Of a stretch of DNA of 64,000 nt, positions 1 to 10,181 are shown piece after piece; positions within the stretch are counted from its first letter, which is position 1; each line of letters opens with the position of its first letter. The notes below the pieces were generated by a model. The model did no database searches and had not been told where the DNA came from. It saw only the letters and a list, made by a program, of their open reading frames with translations. The position numbers and the translations under genes are program-made. Source of the stretch: Cliona cf. orientalis (lineage: Eukaryota > Porifera > Demospongiae > Clionaida > Clionaidae); contig OZ005696.1 in the NCBI GenBank assembly GCA_963930775.1, positions 6,324,001 through 6,388,000 of the forward strand, read 5' to 3'.

Positions 1-880
1 TGTGGAATTCCCTGCCATATTATGTTCTATATCTTCACCTTCCCTAGCCTCCCCTGTTATAAATCTCGTTTACCTCTAATAACCTTATTAGTCTTATTAT
101 ACTTGCTTACTTACTTTATATTATGTCCGGTTACGTGCTTGTATTAGCTATAATTCTAGCTACAGATCACTGTCATTATTATTGTACAGAAATAAATAAA
201 ACGAATGCTAGGGCACACATGCATGCACAGCAGCAGCGAGCCTTTCAGCTCCCCACAATAACCAGGATGTATATAATATTATATCTATCTCTGTGTGATC
301 CGTGACCAGTATATATAGTAGCCAGAGTTCAAATAAAATCAAATGGCAGGTCTGCATTTATTATTATGGGCAATTGCAGACTATTACAGCTCAGAGTCTA
401 TGCATTCCCATGCAAGTATGCAGGAAGCCACAATACCATGCGACTGAATTTGAAGCCATTTCAATGATGGAGGAGATTTTATTATATATACATCAAATTA
501 AGGGAAGATGGGAAGTGCATAAGCTCCCACAGTACACCTTGCCCTCTTAATTTGAATGAAGTAATGTTTATGCCACATACACCCAGACTGATGCAGCGCA
601 ATAGTAAACAGTAGTCTAAGACCTGTTTGGTACTATAATACTGTTATATTCAACACTGACAGAGAGCCTCTCAATGTTATAATTTTATGCAATTTCCTCC
701 TACTTAATTATGTTAGTTTACTCACACTCCATCCTCATAATGTGATTTACTTGCGTTAATGTGTGGGAACAAGGATGTAGACAATCGATCGCCTCACAAG
801 AAATGATTATTGGCAAGGCACGTACTGCATAACTATTCATAAGATCGCTGCATGACATGTGGCCTTGCAGGCTCATGCAC
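1..880. other. No gene recognised
   Basis: AT-rich sequence with only short unconvincing open frames. I see no family motif, RNA gene or clear repeat. It may be the distal upstream region of the secreted-protein gene that starts at 1094. Confidence 0.5.
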
Positions 881-886
881 AAGCAA

Positions 887-895
887 CTATAAAAG
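887..895 (+). promoter_or_regulatory. TATA box of secreted-protein gene
   Basis: The sequence CTATAAAAG lies about 200 bases upstream of the signal-peptide ATG at 1094, on the same strand. A start about 30 bases downstream would fall at the left edge of the hairpin at 925-978. Placement is inferred from motif and context only. Confidence 0.45.
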
Positions 896-924
896 CAAGA
901 CTTTAATATAGTGCTTGATGCAAG

Positions 925-978
925 CTAGTCTCGCAAGCCACACCCTTCAATCTTGAAGGGTGTGGCTTGCGAGACTAG
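925..978. repeat. Perfect 26-bp-arm hairpin in 5' leader
   Basis: Two perfectly complementary 26-base arms (925-950 and 953-978) are separated by two bases. Arms start with CTAGTCTCGCAAG. This is a fold-back repeat between the TATA box and the first ATG of the secreted-protein gene, so it would lie at the start of the transcript if the TATA box is used. Confidence 0.85.
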
Positions 979-1093
979 ATGCGGTTCCCTAGATGCAAGC
1001 TAGCATCCATCCATCGATTGGACACTGCAACCAAGCAAGGGACAAGTCAAGTCATCATCCGATTTTCATCTGATTTCAGATCATATTATCATC

Positions 1094-1195
1094 ATGAAGG
1101 TGTATACAAGTGTGGTGCTGCTGCTCCTTGGCAGTGTTTTTGCCATTGCTGCTGCCGGACCAATCTCCAAGGCCTCTCAGGACATTATTAGCGAT
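1094..1195 (+). CDS. Exon 1, signal peptide exon
   Basis: Starts ATG AAG GTG TAT and encodes a 21-residue signal peptide followed by a short linker. The first possible phase-0 donor is GTCCTT at 1196, which is weak. Reading on into the MITE reaches a stop at about 1267. Skipping the MITE, the frame continues to a better donor (GAG/GTACAG at 1473), which may be the ancestral exon end. Confidence 0.55.
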
Positions 1196-2888
1196 GTCCT
1201 TATGCACCTATCAATGCAAATCCCCACCCACCCCCTCCTGGGCACAAGTGGGGATTTGAGCGTCTCTTGATCCTCAAGCCCTGCCCCAGGGGTGGTGCTT
1301 TTGTATACTCAGAGTATCGTGTATTACATGCTCCGTATACTTATACTAGGGTTATTTGCCAAAATATTTGCCCCCCGGGGAGCGTCTTTTTCACTCCCTC
1401 CGTGGCAAATCCCCACCCATGCCCGGGAGGGGGTGGGTGGGGATTTGCATTGATAGGTGCATTAGTCAAGAGGTACAGAACAATGCAGGCATACATATAA
1501 TATACGAGCAATTCTCCATGAACCTTGTATTTAAGAGCAGGCCAGGATCATGAGCTATAGACAATGGCCAGCTCAGCTAAGGATGCATAATAATTATTAT
1601 TATTATAATATTATTTGCCCATTTAATACTTGCATGCAGCAGTGCTGTAATTATCTGGTCATGCAACTCTTCAAAGATATTTACTAGATTCTCCTCATTG
1701 CTCATAATAATTATTATAATATTATAGTTACCTGAAGCCAAGTATGCAACGTATGCAAGATGTCTTACACGTGTACACACCGTCAAGATTGACTTTGGAG
1801 GCTATGAATACATCTATAAATACAGAGCTTGCAAGAATGGTATGAAACACAGTGTCACACAAAAAAATGTTGTACTACTTCTGAATCAGTATTTGATTAT
1901 TGCAGATGGAATTTTGTGTTATGATGCTAGAGAGAACTTGCCCGAGCCATGTCCTGAGGGGTTTTATGGGGAAAACTGCTATGAAATTGAATGGAAAATT
2001 CAAGGACGAAAGTTTGAGCACTCCATCTGTGAAGACTGTAAGCAGCACTCCACAGTGAAATAATAACATACAACTAGAACCAGGATGCATTATTGAGCCT
2101 TGCTATAATAATTATATATTATTATAACAGGATTAAAATATTATTGGTATATCATAGACCCCTACATAACGATAATCGTGTGTGTACATCTATCAGTTCA
2201 AGTTATGATTATTGCATAATTAAATTTACAGATTGTTTGTCAATTGTGTTACATTATGCAGTTGAAGCTCCATGCCAAGGTCCCATCACATACAGCAGAG
2301 ATGGAATCAAAATTTACAGGCTTCTAAAAAGCGACAACTATGGAGTGTGCTATGGCCCCATCCCCATCATTGAAGGACGACCACCCAGACCATACGTTCA
2401 AAAGCAAGAGAATGTTAAGGCTGCAAACTCTATCAGCTTGTGCGAGGAGGATGAAGGCTGCAAGGAAATCCCAAATGTCACAGGTAGCTATAAGACTTTA
2501 TAATATGATAATAATTACCGGGGGATATGACATTGTACAAAAATTAATGCATTACAACAGCTGTATCACTCGGTTTTTTTTTATTGGGGGGGGGGGGGGG
2601 GGGGGGGTGGGGAATATAGTATAATCAGTCTTGTACAGGATTGATTTGAATCCACAGCTAGCTACATCAAATGCCTCAAAGAACAAGTGTGTATGTCATG
2701 TATGATGAAGGGGTGCTCCTTGGCTTACTGAACCTACGAGTGTGTTTAATCTCCCTCTAGCTACAGTCTTCAAACAAGATGACGATGACGATGATGATGA
2801 TGATGATGATGATGATGACTGCTTCTGTATTAGGTACGGAAAACATGGACATAAAGTTTGTGGCGGAGAGTGCTCCAGATCCGATTAA
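1094..2888 (+). CDS. Secreted cysteine-rich protein, unknown family (5 exons)
   Basis: Proposed exons 1094-1195, 1728-1839, 1906-2037, 2262-2483 and 2761-2888 join in phase (0,1,1,1) and give about 231 residues. Residues 1-21 are a classic signal peptide (basic start, a run of V and L, then AIAAAG). The mature part has 14 cysteines: two in exon 2, four each in exons 3 to 5. Exon 5 encodes 14 consecutive aspartates, followed by a CFC-C-C cluster and a stop at 2886-2888. The exon 3 donor (GTAAGC, 2038) is strong and removes an in-frame stop a few codons later. Exon 1 has only a weak donor (GTCCTT), because a MITE begins seven bases past the exon. The even cysteine count suggests a disulfide-bonded extracellular protein. 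I do not recognise the family. AATAAA signals near 3372-3385 could end the transcript. Confidence 0.65.
1203..1461. mobile_element. MITE with TTA target duplication
   Basis: A 259-bp element with about 40-bp terminal inverted repeats beginning TGCACCTATCAATGC and rich in CCCACCC. It is flanked by TTA on both sides (1200-1202 and 1462-1464). A 3-bp TTA duplication is typical of PIF/Harbinger elements (family knowledge); no transposase is encoded. It sits at the end of exon 1 of the secreted-protein gene. Confidence 0.8.
1728..1839 (+). CDS. Exon 2 of secreted cysteine-rich protein
   Basis: Acceptor TTATAG just before 1728; donor G/GTATG at 1840. Encodes 37 codons plus one base, with two cysteines and a run rich in tyrosine and glycine. 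Phase 0 in, phase 1 out. Confidence 0.6.
1906..2037 (+). CDS. Exon 3 of secreted cysteine-rich protein
   Basis: Acceptor TTGCAG; donor T/GTAAGC at 2038. Encodes four cysteines, including a PCPEGFYGENC segment that looks EGF-like locally but lacks the rest of an EGF module. Phase 1 in and out. Confidence 0.65.
2262..2483 (+). CDS. Exon 4 of secreted cysteine-rich protein
   Basis: Acceptor TATGCAG; donor G/GTAGC at 2484. Encodes 73 codons with four cysteines and a proline-rich middle. Phase 1 in and out. No family recognised. Confidence 0.65.
2587..2607 (+). repeat. Poly-G run
   Basis: About 20 consecutive G in the intron between exons 4 and 5. Similar G or C runs occur near 11551, 11737, 28986, 29080, 31749, 54434, 60066 and 60327, so this is a genome-wide habit rather than a local feature. 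Confidence 0.85.
2761..2888 (+). CDS. Exon 5, poly-Asp and terminal Cys cluster
   Basis: Acceptor CCCTCTAG. From phase 1 it encodes an ATVFKQ lead-in, 14 aspartates (2778-2819, mostly a GAT microsatellite), then four cysteines and a stop at 2886. The poly-Asp length may vary between individuals, because most of it is a pure trinucleotide repeat. Confidence 0.65.
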
Positions 2889-3567
2889 GCAGCTGAACCA
2901 CATCGATGCATTGACCCTTGATCTTCGACCCCCCTTTTTAAACTTTGAACTCACTGAAATTTCTCTAGTTTTCGTTTTGTCAATCATGTTCCTAGAATGC
3001 TGATGATTATAATCTCCACAATTAATCATTACTGAGTGATGAGAACACATAAGGATATGCGTAGCAACCAACAGCTACTCGACAGGGTACATTGTTTAGA
3101 CTATAGGGCAAGCCACTTGACTCACATACAAGGTGTGCTAGTGCATTATCTACCATACCAAGACCATACTCATAAAATGCACTACTCTGCTAAAGGTCAT
3201 CAATAGCTCAATATGTAAACGCCGCGAGAAATACTAATAATATTAATTAGATCATTTGTTCCTTTAGAATATACAAACCCATTATATAGTTGGTCAAGTC
3301 CTGCAACATACAAAGTGCTTCTTCATTATAATATAATTATTATTGCTTAGATCAAGTACAAAGCATACAGGGAAATAAAGAATAAAGCAAGTGCAGACAA
3401 ATAAAACTAGTGTGATTTATAATAATGGTGTACGTACAATTTAATAGTAATGTTATCATTAGGGTTGGGAAGTACATACATGTATGTAAATGTAGCTACG
3501 GTACTGTGACATTGGTGGGGGTAATTAACACAATGCACCAAAAGAGCTTTCCATATTAAAGTCAGTG
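2889..3567. other. Convergent 3' region
   Basis: Lies between the stop of the + strand secreted-protein gene and the stop of the - strand RRM gene. It holds AATAAA signals near 3372-3385 usable by the + strand gene. No other gene seen. Confidence 0.5.
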
Positions 3568-3827
3568 CTAGTAGTCGTATTTCCCGGACGAGCCCCGCCC
3601 ACTGTCTCTCCAGTCCCTCCTGTCTCTTCCTCCTCCGCCGCCGCCGTATCCCCCGCCACTCCGTCCTCCGTAGCCACCGCCCCCTCCCCCGTATCCACCT
3701 CCTCCGCTCCTCCCTCCGTAGCCGCCGCCCCCTCCGCCATATCCTCCTCCCCCTCCTCCATACCCACCTCCGCCGTAGCCACCGCCACCGCCGCCATAGC
3801 GACCACCACCTCCTCCTCCATAGCCAT
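3568..3827 (-). CDS. RRM gene exon 6: glycine-rich tail
   Basis: Acceptor TTCCCAG, phase 1 in. Encodes about 86 residues of G, Y and R repeats and then the stop TAG (3568-3570). Long open frames on both strands here are by-products of its GC-rich composition. Confidence 0.85.
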
Positions 3828-6623
3828 CTGGGAACGATGTTATCAGACATACGTTCAACAAGAACACGTGTGCATGTATAATGCCAAATAATATTGTGGT
3901 TAGAAAGTGCATGTGTGTGAGTCTGGCTATGGAGATTGAAAGACCAAAGAGTAGCTAAGTAAGCAAATAATAATATGATATATACATGTTTTACTGAATG
4001 ATCCAAAGTCATGAGAAATTCAGTAGCTAAAACTTTTATGGATCCAATTTAGCAACATAATTATACTTGCAGGCAAAGTACTGAATCTAAGCAGCACCCC
4101 ACCATAATTATTATTCTTTGCTCCTTAGATTCTAGAAGCCTCTGGTTCGTTCGTACCTGTACTCACAAACAACATGGACTAACCTCTGTCCCTGCCACGC
4201 CCCCAGTCGGAGCTCCTCCCACCTCCCCCTCCACTTCTCCTCTCCTCAGCAAACTTGAGGGAGATCTGAAAACCGTCCAAATCAGTTCCATCGTACTTCT
4301 CCAACATCCTTTCAGCAGTCCTGATGTCCTCAAATGTCACAAATCCAAATCTACATAATATTATATTATACGCATATATGAGACGCACGTACAATATTCC
4401 CACCACTTTTTTCAGACTTAGTAATGTAGTAACTTTGTCACTAAACCATAATGCTAAAAGTGTACCAAGTTTAACCTAAAATAACCTATTGTGACTTGTG
4501 TAGGCGGATCAATGCTCAGTGGCAATCAGGCATACTGGTGGGCTTTAATTAGAAACATAGCTACTTGAAAAGCACATAAAAATTTTTAAAGGGGGAATCT
4601 TTAATGGCAGGGACTTACCCTTTAGATTTGCCTGTGTCCCTATTGGTGGGAATAAAGACGTCAGTAGCCTCAGGGAAGAGATCTCGGAGGCCTTGGTCAT
4701 CAGTGTCAAAGCAAAGGTTGCCGACAAAGAGACGATTCGTTGGTTCATTGTCACCACGACCTGCACATTTATGTACACATATACATGTAGTACTTAGGTG
4801 GTACACGGAAATACCTACGTTTCACTAAACTACTATTTTGATAAAGCCATTGTTTGCAGAAAATTATTGGGATCAGCCTGAGCAAGCTCCACATAAATGG
4901 TACAACTATGCGCGAACTGCACATCGTTCACGTGAAATATGCCCTACATGGCTTTATGCATGGATATAAGCACGAAACAATAGTCTACTGCGTATTCTCA
5001 TGCCCGGGCCAATAGCCACTCTAATTGTAAATTTACACATGCGTAGTCTCGAGTTGAGTCTGAGTCAGTATGCATGTAATAGCACACACTAGAATAGAAC
5101 AGCACTGCACTGACCAAGGGAGAGGACAGAGCTGTGTGGGATGCACAGAAACTCGATGCTACTATAAACTTGAAGAATGTGTAGGTTGAGATCCAAAGGT
5201 TGAGCTTCGGTCAAGGCCATTATGTTTGGATGGTCAAAAATCCTGACCATGATTGCACCTCTAAACACAGCATTTTATATACCACACCCAAACTTGTACA
5301 CTACATACAAATTACCCACAACATTGATGTACTAGCAAGCAAACACAGCAGCAGTTATCAATAAATTCACTCACAAGGTCACACACACACTGGGCTGACA
5401 ACTCACCTCTCCCTCCCCCGCCTCCTCCTCTTCCTCCCCGTCTGTCATCCCCTCCCCCACCCCCTCCACTCCTGGGACCCTTGGCATAGTCCAGCCGCAC
5501 ATCACGACCATCCAGCTCCAACCCATTGACATTCTCCAAGGCGTCCTTGGCTTTACGCATCGAGCTGAACTCAACGTAACCAAATCTGTAGTTGAGAGAG
5601 ATAAAATTGAAAAATAAGTGGTAGTGAGCACTGGCATACACTGCAGTGGAACCCCTCTATTCTGAACACTCTAGGGGCCACTTAAAGTGTCCTAATTTCA
5701 GGGGTACTTTTCTACATGTCTCTGTGTAGCTAGGACCACAGGTGGTGTCCTGATTAAAGGAGATGTCCTCATTTCAGGTGTATCCTTATAGAGGGTTTCA
5801 CTGTACATGAAAATTCAGTAGGTTTATCTTCCACTACCAATCCTAAACCTAAGGGGTAACCATCCCACTGCCTGCAAAAGACAGAGCCACTTTGGTGCCT
5901 AGCCTGTGTATATTACTAACTAGAGAGTGCATAGAGGTATACTACATGTACATGCACACACCTCTAATTATAGCACACCGTGACCTACCCTTTTGAGCGG
6001 CCCCCCGGTTGAGTGATGACTCGAGCTGCTGTTGGCTTGAAACCTTCATTCGCAAAGAAATCCGACAGTTCATAGTCCTTCACATTAAATGATAGGTTAC
6101 CCACAAAAAGGGTTCCAGCTAGTATAGGAAAGCAACATAATAATTATGATGCCACACGGAATAAATAACAGTTTTAAATTATTAAATGTAACAGACAGAA
6201 ATTTTACGCTTGCACACCTCTTGGTTTTACAGCTGACGAAGGCTCCCAAGCTGAAACCTTTTGTTGGTTTCTTGTATATACATGTATCCCTCGTTTAAGT
6301 CGTCCAATAAATAACATGCATGTATAGCATTGAGCCTATACAGAATTAGTTTGTTTGAACTTAGCTTTGTCCAACATGAATCAATTTCAGCACTAATTCA
6401 CATCAGCTCCCCCAAAAGTTTTCTCAAGGCCATACCGAGTGTATTTTGGGAGGAGCTAACAATCACATCAAAGCTTTTAAGCTCCACCTACTTCAAGATC
6501 AAAGGAACTTATTCACTACAGGCCCTCAAAGTTACCATATGCACTGAAGGAGAGCACTACGTGAATGTACCCATGCAGATGTAGTACGAAAAGCTTACGT
6601 TCATCGTCTCTGCTTGAATCCAT
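3568..6623 (-). CDS. Nucleolin/gar2-like protein: two RRMs, Gly-rich tail
   Basis: Coding exons on the - strand: 6599-6623, 5989-6118, 5407-5585, 4619-4760, 4184-4350 and 3568-3827. They join in consistent phases (1,2,1,2,1) and total 903 bases, or 300 residues. RRM1 begins with RNP2 LFVGNLSF and has RNP1 KGFGYVEF; RRM2 has LFVGNLCF and KGFGFVTF. Both RNP1 motifs are split at the same point (K-G/F-G) by a phase-2 intron, so the two RRMs arose by exon duplication. The linker and C-terminus are arginine-glycine rich. The last 85 residues are mostly GYGGGG repeats with RDRRDW and end in KYDY. The architecture matches nucleolin/gar2/NSR1-type and related RGG-box RNA-binding proteins that act in RNA processing. 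There is no acidic N-terminal domain, so orthology to nucleolin is uncertain. Confidence 0.85.
4184..4350 (-). CDS. RRM gene exon 5: second half of RRM2
   Basis: Begins within RNP1 (F-G-F-V-T-F), runs to the end of RRM2 (FAEERR) and into an SGGGGGR linker. Phase 2 in, phase 1 out; donor GTTAGT. Confidence 0.85.
4619..4760 (-). CDS. RRM gene exon 4: first half of RRM2
   Basis: Encodes the linker GRGDNEPTN, RNP2 LFVGNLCF, and the region up to GKSKG of RNP1. Phase 1 in, phase 2 out; acceptor GTGCAG, donor GTAAGT. Confidence 0.87.
4865..4960. repeat. Degenerate copy of dispersed repeat
   Basis: GAGCAAGCTCCACATAAA and the following 50 or so bases resemble the sequence at about 47,360-47,460, the left end of an inverted-repeat element. 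This is intronic repeat debris in the RRM gene. Confidence 0.45.
5407..5585 (-). CDS. RRM gene exon 3: second half of RRM1
   Basis: Starts inside RNP1 (F-G-Y-V-E-F), ends RRM1 with LDYAKGPRSGG, and continues into a GGRGGGGGG linker. Phase 2 in, phase 1 out; donor GTGAGT. Confidence 0.87.
5644..5803. mobile_element. CAGTGGAACC MITE (pogo/Tigger-like), copy 1
   Basis: Ends are CAGTGGAACCCCTC and its imperfect complement, followed by TA. A second copy lies at 56563-56745 in mTOR intron 20. CAGTGGAACC-type ends with TA duplication are typical of pogo/Tigger elements (family knowledge). No transposase. Confidence 0.65.
5989..6118 (-). CDS. RRM gene exon 2: first half of RRM1
   Basis: Encodes GTLFVGNLSF (RNP2) through GRSKG, the start of RNP1. 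Phase 1 in, phase 2 out; acceptor ATACTAG, donor GTAGGT. Confidence 0.87.
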
Positions 6624-6632
6624 AGCAGTTCT
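6599..6632 (-). CDS. RRM gene exon 1 (start codon)
   Basis: The ATG (6623-6621) begins MDSSRDDE, and the donor GTAAGC follows at 6598. Nine leader bases precede the ATG after a CATCAG acceptor. This implies a non-coding upstream exon, probably 8922-9000. Confidence 0.75.
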
Positions 6633-6639
6633 CTGATGT

Positions 6640-8915
6640 TCTGTCTTGCTCTTACTCTTCAAAGTCTCTGGTGTACGACTCAACACACGTTAGTCCGCGT
6701 GTAGCAATATATACTCGTTTCAGTTTCAGGTAGGGACTAACAAGTGGGGAGGGGGTGGGGTAAGGGAAGGAGGAACACAATTTGACAACGAGATGAGGAT
6801 AAGCATGCTACGTATGGTATCAGAACAATTCACCTGTAAACCTTTTGATTGTCATAAAATGAAGTACTTATAACATACCTCATTGCCATAGCACGGCACT
6901 GTACTGTCATTGTCACAACATTCGCGCTTGTCAATCACAAGAATATTTTTTTAACACGCTTAGCAAAATCCACTCAACATTTAACACACACTGCATATGA
7001 AATTAACAAACATATTATACGTTTGTTAAGGCCATACTTTCGAAGGGTAGCGTAACTTACGTGATTGGATGACACACTACAGCCTCAAGAGTTGGGGTAA
7101 CTCTTTCGGGTTGCAGGTCTCTCCATCTCTCTACAATCCTTTGACTCTATATTGATGTGTGTTTTTCGAGTCAAACAGTCTAGAATGGAAGGCTTCAAGG
7201 GTCCATAGAGTATTTCTACTAAGTACTGCTCTCTATGTGTTCCCCCACCCCATACCAAGTCTCTCTCTCCCTTTCCTTCTAGCCCCCTTCTCTCGCTCCC
7301 TCTCTCGCCCTCCCTCCCTCCCTCCCTCCCCGCCCCCTCTCTCACTCTCTCTCCCCTCTTCCTTCTAGCCCCCTTCTCTCGCTCCCTCTCTCACCCTCCC
7401 TCCTTCCCAGCCCCCTTACTCTAATTCCCCCTCTCCTATCATAAACAAATACATACATAACATACATATGCAATACATAGATCATCATAATACATTCATA
7501 CACACAAAAGGAGACAACATACATGTACACACACACACACACACACTTTGTCAGACTCGGAACGATAGTAGCTGCCACGGTCAGCACATGGAGTAATAAT
7601 AGACGATACGTCGCAAGTGTTGACTATACTATGGTACAGGCAGAGGAAGGTCTGCTTGGGTATATGTGACCATGACAGCAGACAGTGCTCATCCAAACCG
7701 AGGATTGTATTAACCCCACACGAGATAATGGTGGCAAAGAGAAACGTGGTCACACGTGGCTTCATGAAAGTATTACCATCCACAAAATGATCAGGTGACT
7801 GTACGATCAATGTACGAGAACCAGAATGAGTTCATATGTACATGGCATAGGGACAAAACAGTTAAAATCAGGATCTCGGTATGGGGTATGGTTTCCAGAT
7901 CCCCAGTAGATGACTGAAGTCTGAATTGTGACAATGACGAGGAGGTGTCAAAAAATCGTGGCCACACTTGTACAATATGAATACGAGTTATGTCACATGA
8001 TTATACTGATAGCAAAAACCAGAGACAGATTGAAACATAACCAGCACGACCTCTGTGAGAAGCGACAGTTTCATGTTGTTTTCAAAGAGGAGGTGACACA
8101 AACACAAAGGGTGGCATTTTGTTGATAACTTACAAAATTTTGTGTTGTGAACTTACATTGGCTATTCCATCTAATGAGGAAGACAACTACATCTTTTAAG
8201 GGGGTGCTTATGACATTTTTGGGTTTATAAGGTTCAAGGGGTGGTATGCTTGTTATGAAGGTGTCCAAAGGGGTGGTGGTATGCATTTGATAAAGACATT
8301 TAAAGACTGCAAGCACTTAGGTTAGCTGTACAAATCACCACCACAGTTGTCACTAGTATCAAATACTACTTTGAGCACCTTTGTTGTTGATAGCTGACTT
8401 CAAAGAAAAAACTGACCACCACTCGCCCCTCAATATCACACCTGAATTTTGGTCTGGCCTTACACATTGAAAAGCTTGTGCACTACTAAAGGGGGTGGAG
8501 GGAAGCAAAGTTTTCAAGATACTTTAATAAAATCGTTGGCTACTAGCAAAACGTAAAGCACTTTCTGTTAATATTTTGAATTCTTTGCGATTTGAACACA
8601 ACCGAGGTGTGCAACTAAAGAATTTAATACCTCTGAACAGAAGACTGACTGAAGTTGAACAAAAACATACAAGCCTGCTTTGAAATCCCAATTAAGAGAG
8701 GTTGTTTATAGAACGAGGACAAGTTGCTCCTAGATCCTATGGGTCTATTTCTGGATATTTTTGTAAGCACGTGTTCACAGGTTGAGCGGTAAGACACACG
8801 TGTTTCAAGGTTCACGAAAATAGCTTTTCCTTTTCCAAAAGATAAAGACGTACAGAAATAATTCAGATGAGAAACATCAATATTTTAAATAAACAACCAA
8901 CGAACACTGATCAAC
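6640..8915 (-). other. Probable 5' leader intron of RRM gene
   Basis: 2.3 kb without a convincing coding region. It holds CT-rich simple sequence (about 7256-7433), a CA repeat near 7528-7547 and AT-rich sequence. Confidence 0.45.
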
Positions 8916-8921
8916 CCTTAC

Positions 8922-9000
8922 CTTTGAAATAACCGACTCCCAGTTTTTTATCGCCGATACATCACTGCCGCCATGTTTGCCAGGATATCGAATCGCGAAA
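8922..9000 (-). promoter_or_regulatory. Putative non-coding first exon with 8-residue upstream ORF
   Basis: The - strand ends in a good donor (CAAAG/GTAAGG at 8921). It carries a YY1-like AACATGGCGGC, whose ATG (8974-8972) opens an eight-codon ORF stopping at 8948. I infer it is the first exon of the RRM gene, since no other - strand gene accepts it. The 5' limit (given as 9000) is a guess. Confidence 0.45.
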
Positions 9001-9042
9001 ATCTGTACTGTAGCATGCACCACGTGATTTAGACCTTGTACT

Positions 9043-9131
9043 GGAAATGGTCGTCACATACACAAGTACAAGGCGCTACCTTGCGCCGCGCCTAGCCAGC
9101 CGGCCGGACCTGCCTAATGACGACCATTTCC
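9043..9131. mobile_element. Short MITE with GGAAATGGTCGTCA ends
   Basis: Perfect 14-bp terminal inverted repeats enclose a GC-rich 60-bp core. It lies just outside the RRM gene's presumed first exon. The word ATGGTCGTCA also recurs near 15951, 35790, 46171 and 47761. Confidence 0.65.
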
Positions 9132-9410
9132 TATAATTTGTAGCTTGCATAGCAGTGTAATAATATAGTATCAGTGCTCAGATTATTGCTCAACACAGTT
9201 GGCTTTTTCACATCACTGCTTCCCGATACCACCATTGGAATCATCACCCATCCTGTTAGAAACTCAGAGGCCAATCATAATGTTTGTATCATCAATATTC
9301 ATGATACCAACTGTAAATTTTTATGATGATTATTACATACGGATATATTATTATTATGATTCGTTGCATTATAATGTACAATCATTGAATGTCATAGGTA
9401 ATAGTTTACA

Positions 9411-9707
9411 TCACACATTTAATTTACTAAATATAAGTTCACCCTTGTCAGTTGATTTCTGTTGCACTGGTAAAAATCTAAAGATGTCAGCTTCCGAAAA
9501 TTTGCTCATACCAGTCACAAGGACTCCTCTAACTTTAGCACATTCTTCTATTGGGTAAACTGTCGGATGCCGTATTATGCTTGTTCTTCTTCTCCTTAGA
9601 ACATAATTAAGGTAGGCAGCTCCAATAATTATTGCCATTCCAGTCCAGATGATAACCGCTAGACAGTAACCGAATGATATCTCCTTCTCAAGATTGAAAG
9701 TGTTCAT
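9411..9707 (-). CDS. GELV-box membrane protein, member 1 (possibly a receptor tail)
   Basis: Frame from an internal ATG (9707) gives 98 residues. It has a short N-terminus (MNTFNLEKE), one hydrophobic span, RRRR as stop-transfer, then EECAKVRGVLV and PVQQKSTDKGELI near the end. The tail closely matches the ORF at 15019-15282. An upstream - strand frame at 9740-9920 (acceptor TTATAG) reads like the membrane-proximal end of a fibronectin-III or receptor-phosphatase ectodomain (RSYYVAIALVSG). If spliced on, this ORF would be the last exon of a larger receptor. The start is therefore uncertain. No function is known to me. Confidence 0.5.
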   Translation of the reverse strand: MNTFNLEKEISFGYCLAVIIWTGMAIIIGAAYLNYVLRRRRTSIIRHPTVYPIEECAKVRGVLVTGMSKFSEADIFRFLPVQQKSTDKGELIFSKLNV

Positions 9708-9739
9708 TAGATTTGTTGTTGCACAGTTCACCTTTCACT

Positions 9740-9920
9740 TTAAGATTTTCCTTCAGTAGCTGCTCTCCCACTAACAAGTGCTATTGCTACGTAGTATGAT
9801 CGATCTTCATTAAATAGAGCAGACACAGGAAGTGACTGTTTGCGGTGGTATACTGGTATTATTATACTTCCTGTGTCTGTCATGGCATAAGGTGCTTGCA
9901 AATTAATGTTTTGTGCCTCT
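9740..9920 (-). CDS. Possible ectodomain exon upstream of GELV-box member 1
   Basis: Open - strand frame after an acceptor-like TTATTATAG. The translation has the alternating hydrophobic pattern of the last strands of a fibronectin-III-like domain (SLPVSALFNEDRSYYVAIAL). A GTTAGT donor follows the last L. Part of the DNA is a 14-bp inverted repeat (9820-9833 and 9866-9879). Weak evidence. Confidence 0.3.
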
Positions 9921-10181
9921 ATAATAATAATCAATTATATTATCATGGTGGTCACTTATCTAATTTTGGCTTTGTGTACCACAACCACATGCCTCTTGTA
10001 ATCTAATCACGTACATCACCACTTGAAAGACTATGTACCCAGTCCTGCACCATGCAGCCACTAAAGGGGTGACCATTAAACCAAAAACATTCCCATAATT
10101 TTACTAGTTAGTACACATAGTGCAGAAAGGAGCCTCGCGCCAAGATTTATAGTAATAATATTAATTGTTAAGATTTTAAAT

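Noticed and set aside
1920-2063. Ending the secreted protein at the in-frame stop at 2061
   Set aside because: A strong GTAAGC donor at 2038 and phase-matched downstream exons with more paired cysteines make continuation more likely.
3407-4012. Long overlapping open frames on both strands over the glycine-rich exon
   Set aside because: They are composition shadows of the GGN-rich RRM gene tail. Only the frame continuing from RRM2 in the correct splice phase is supported.
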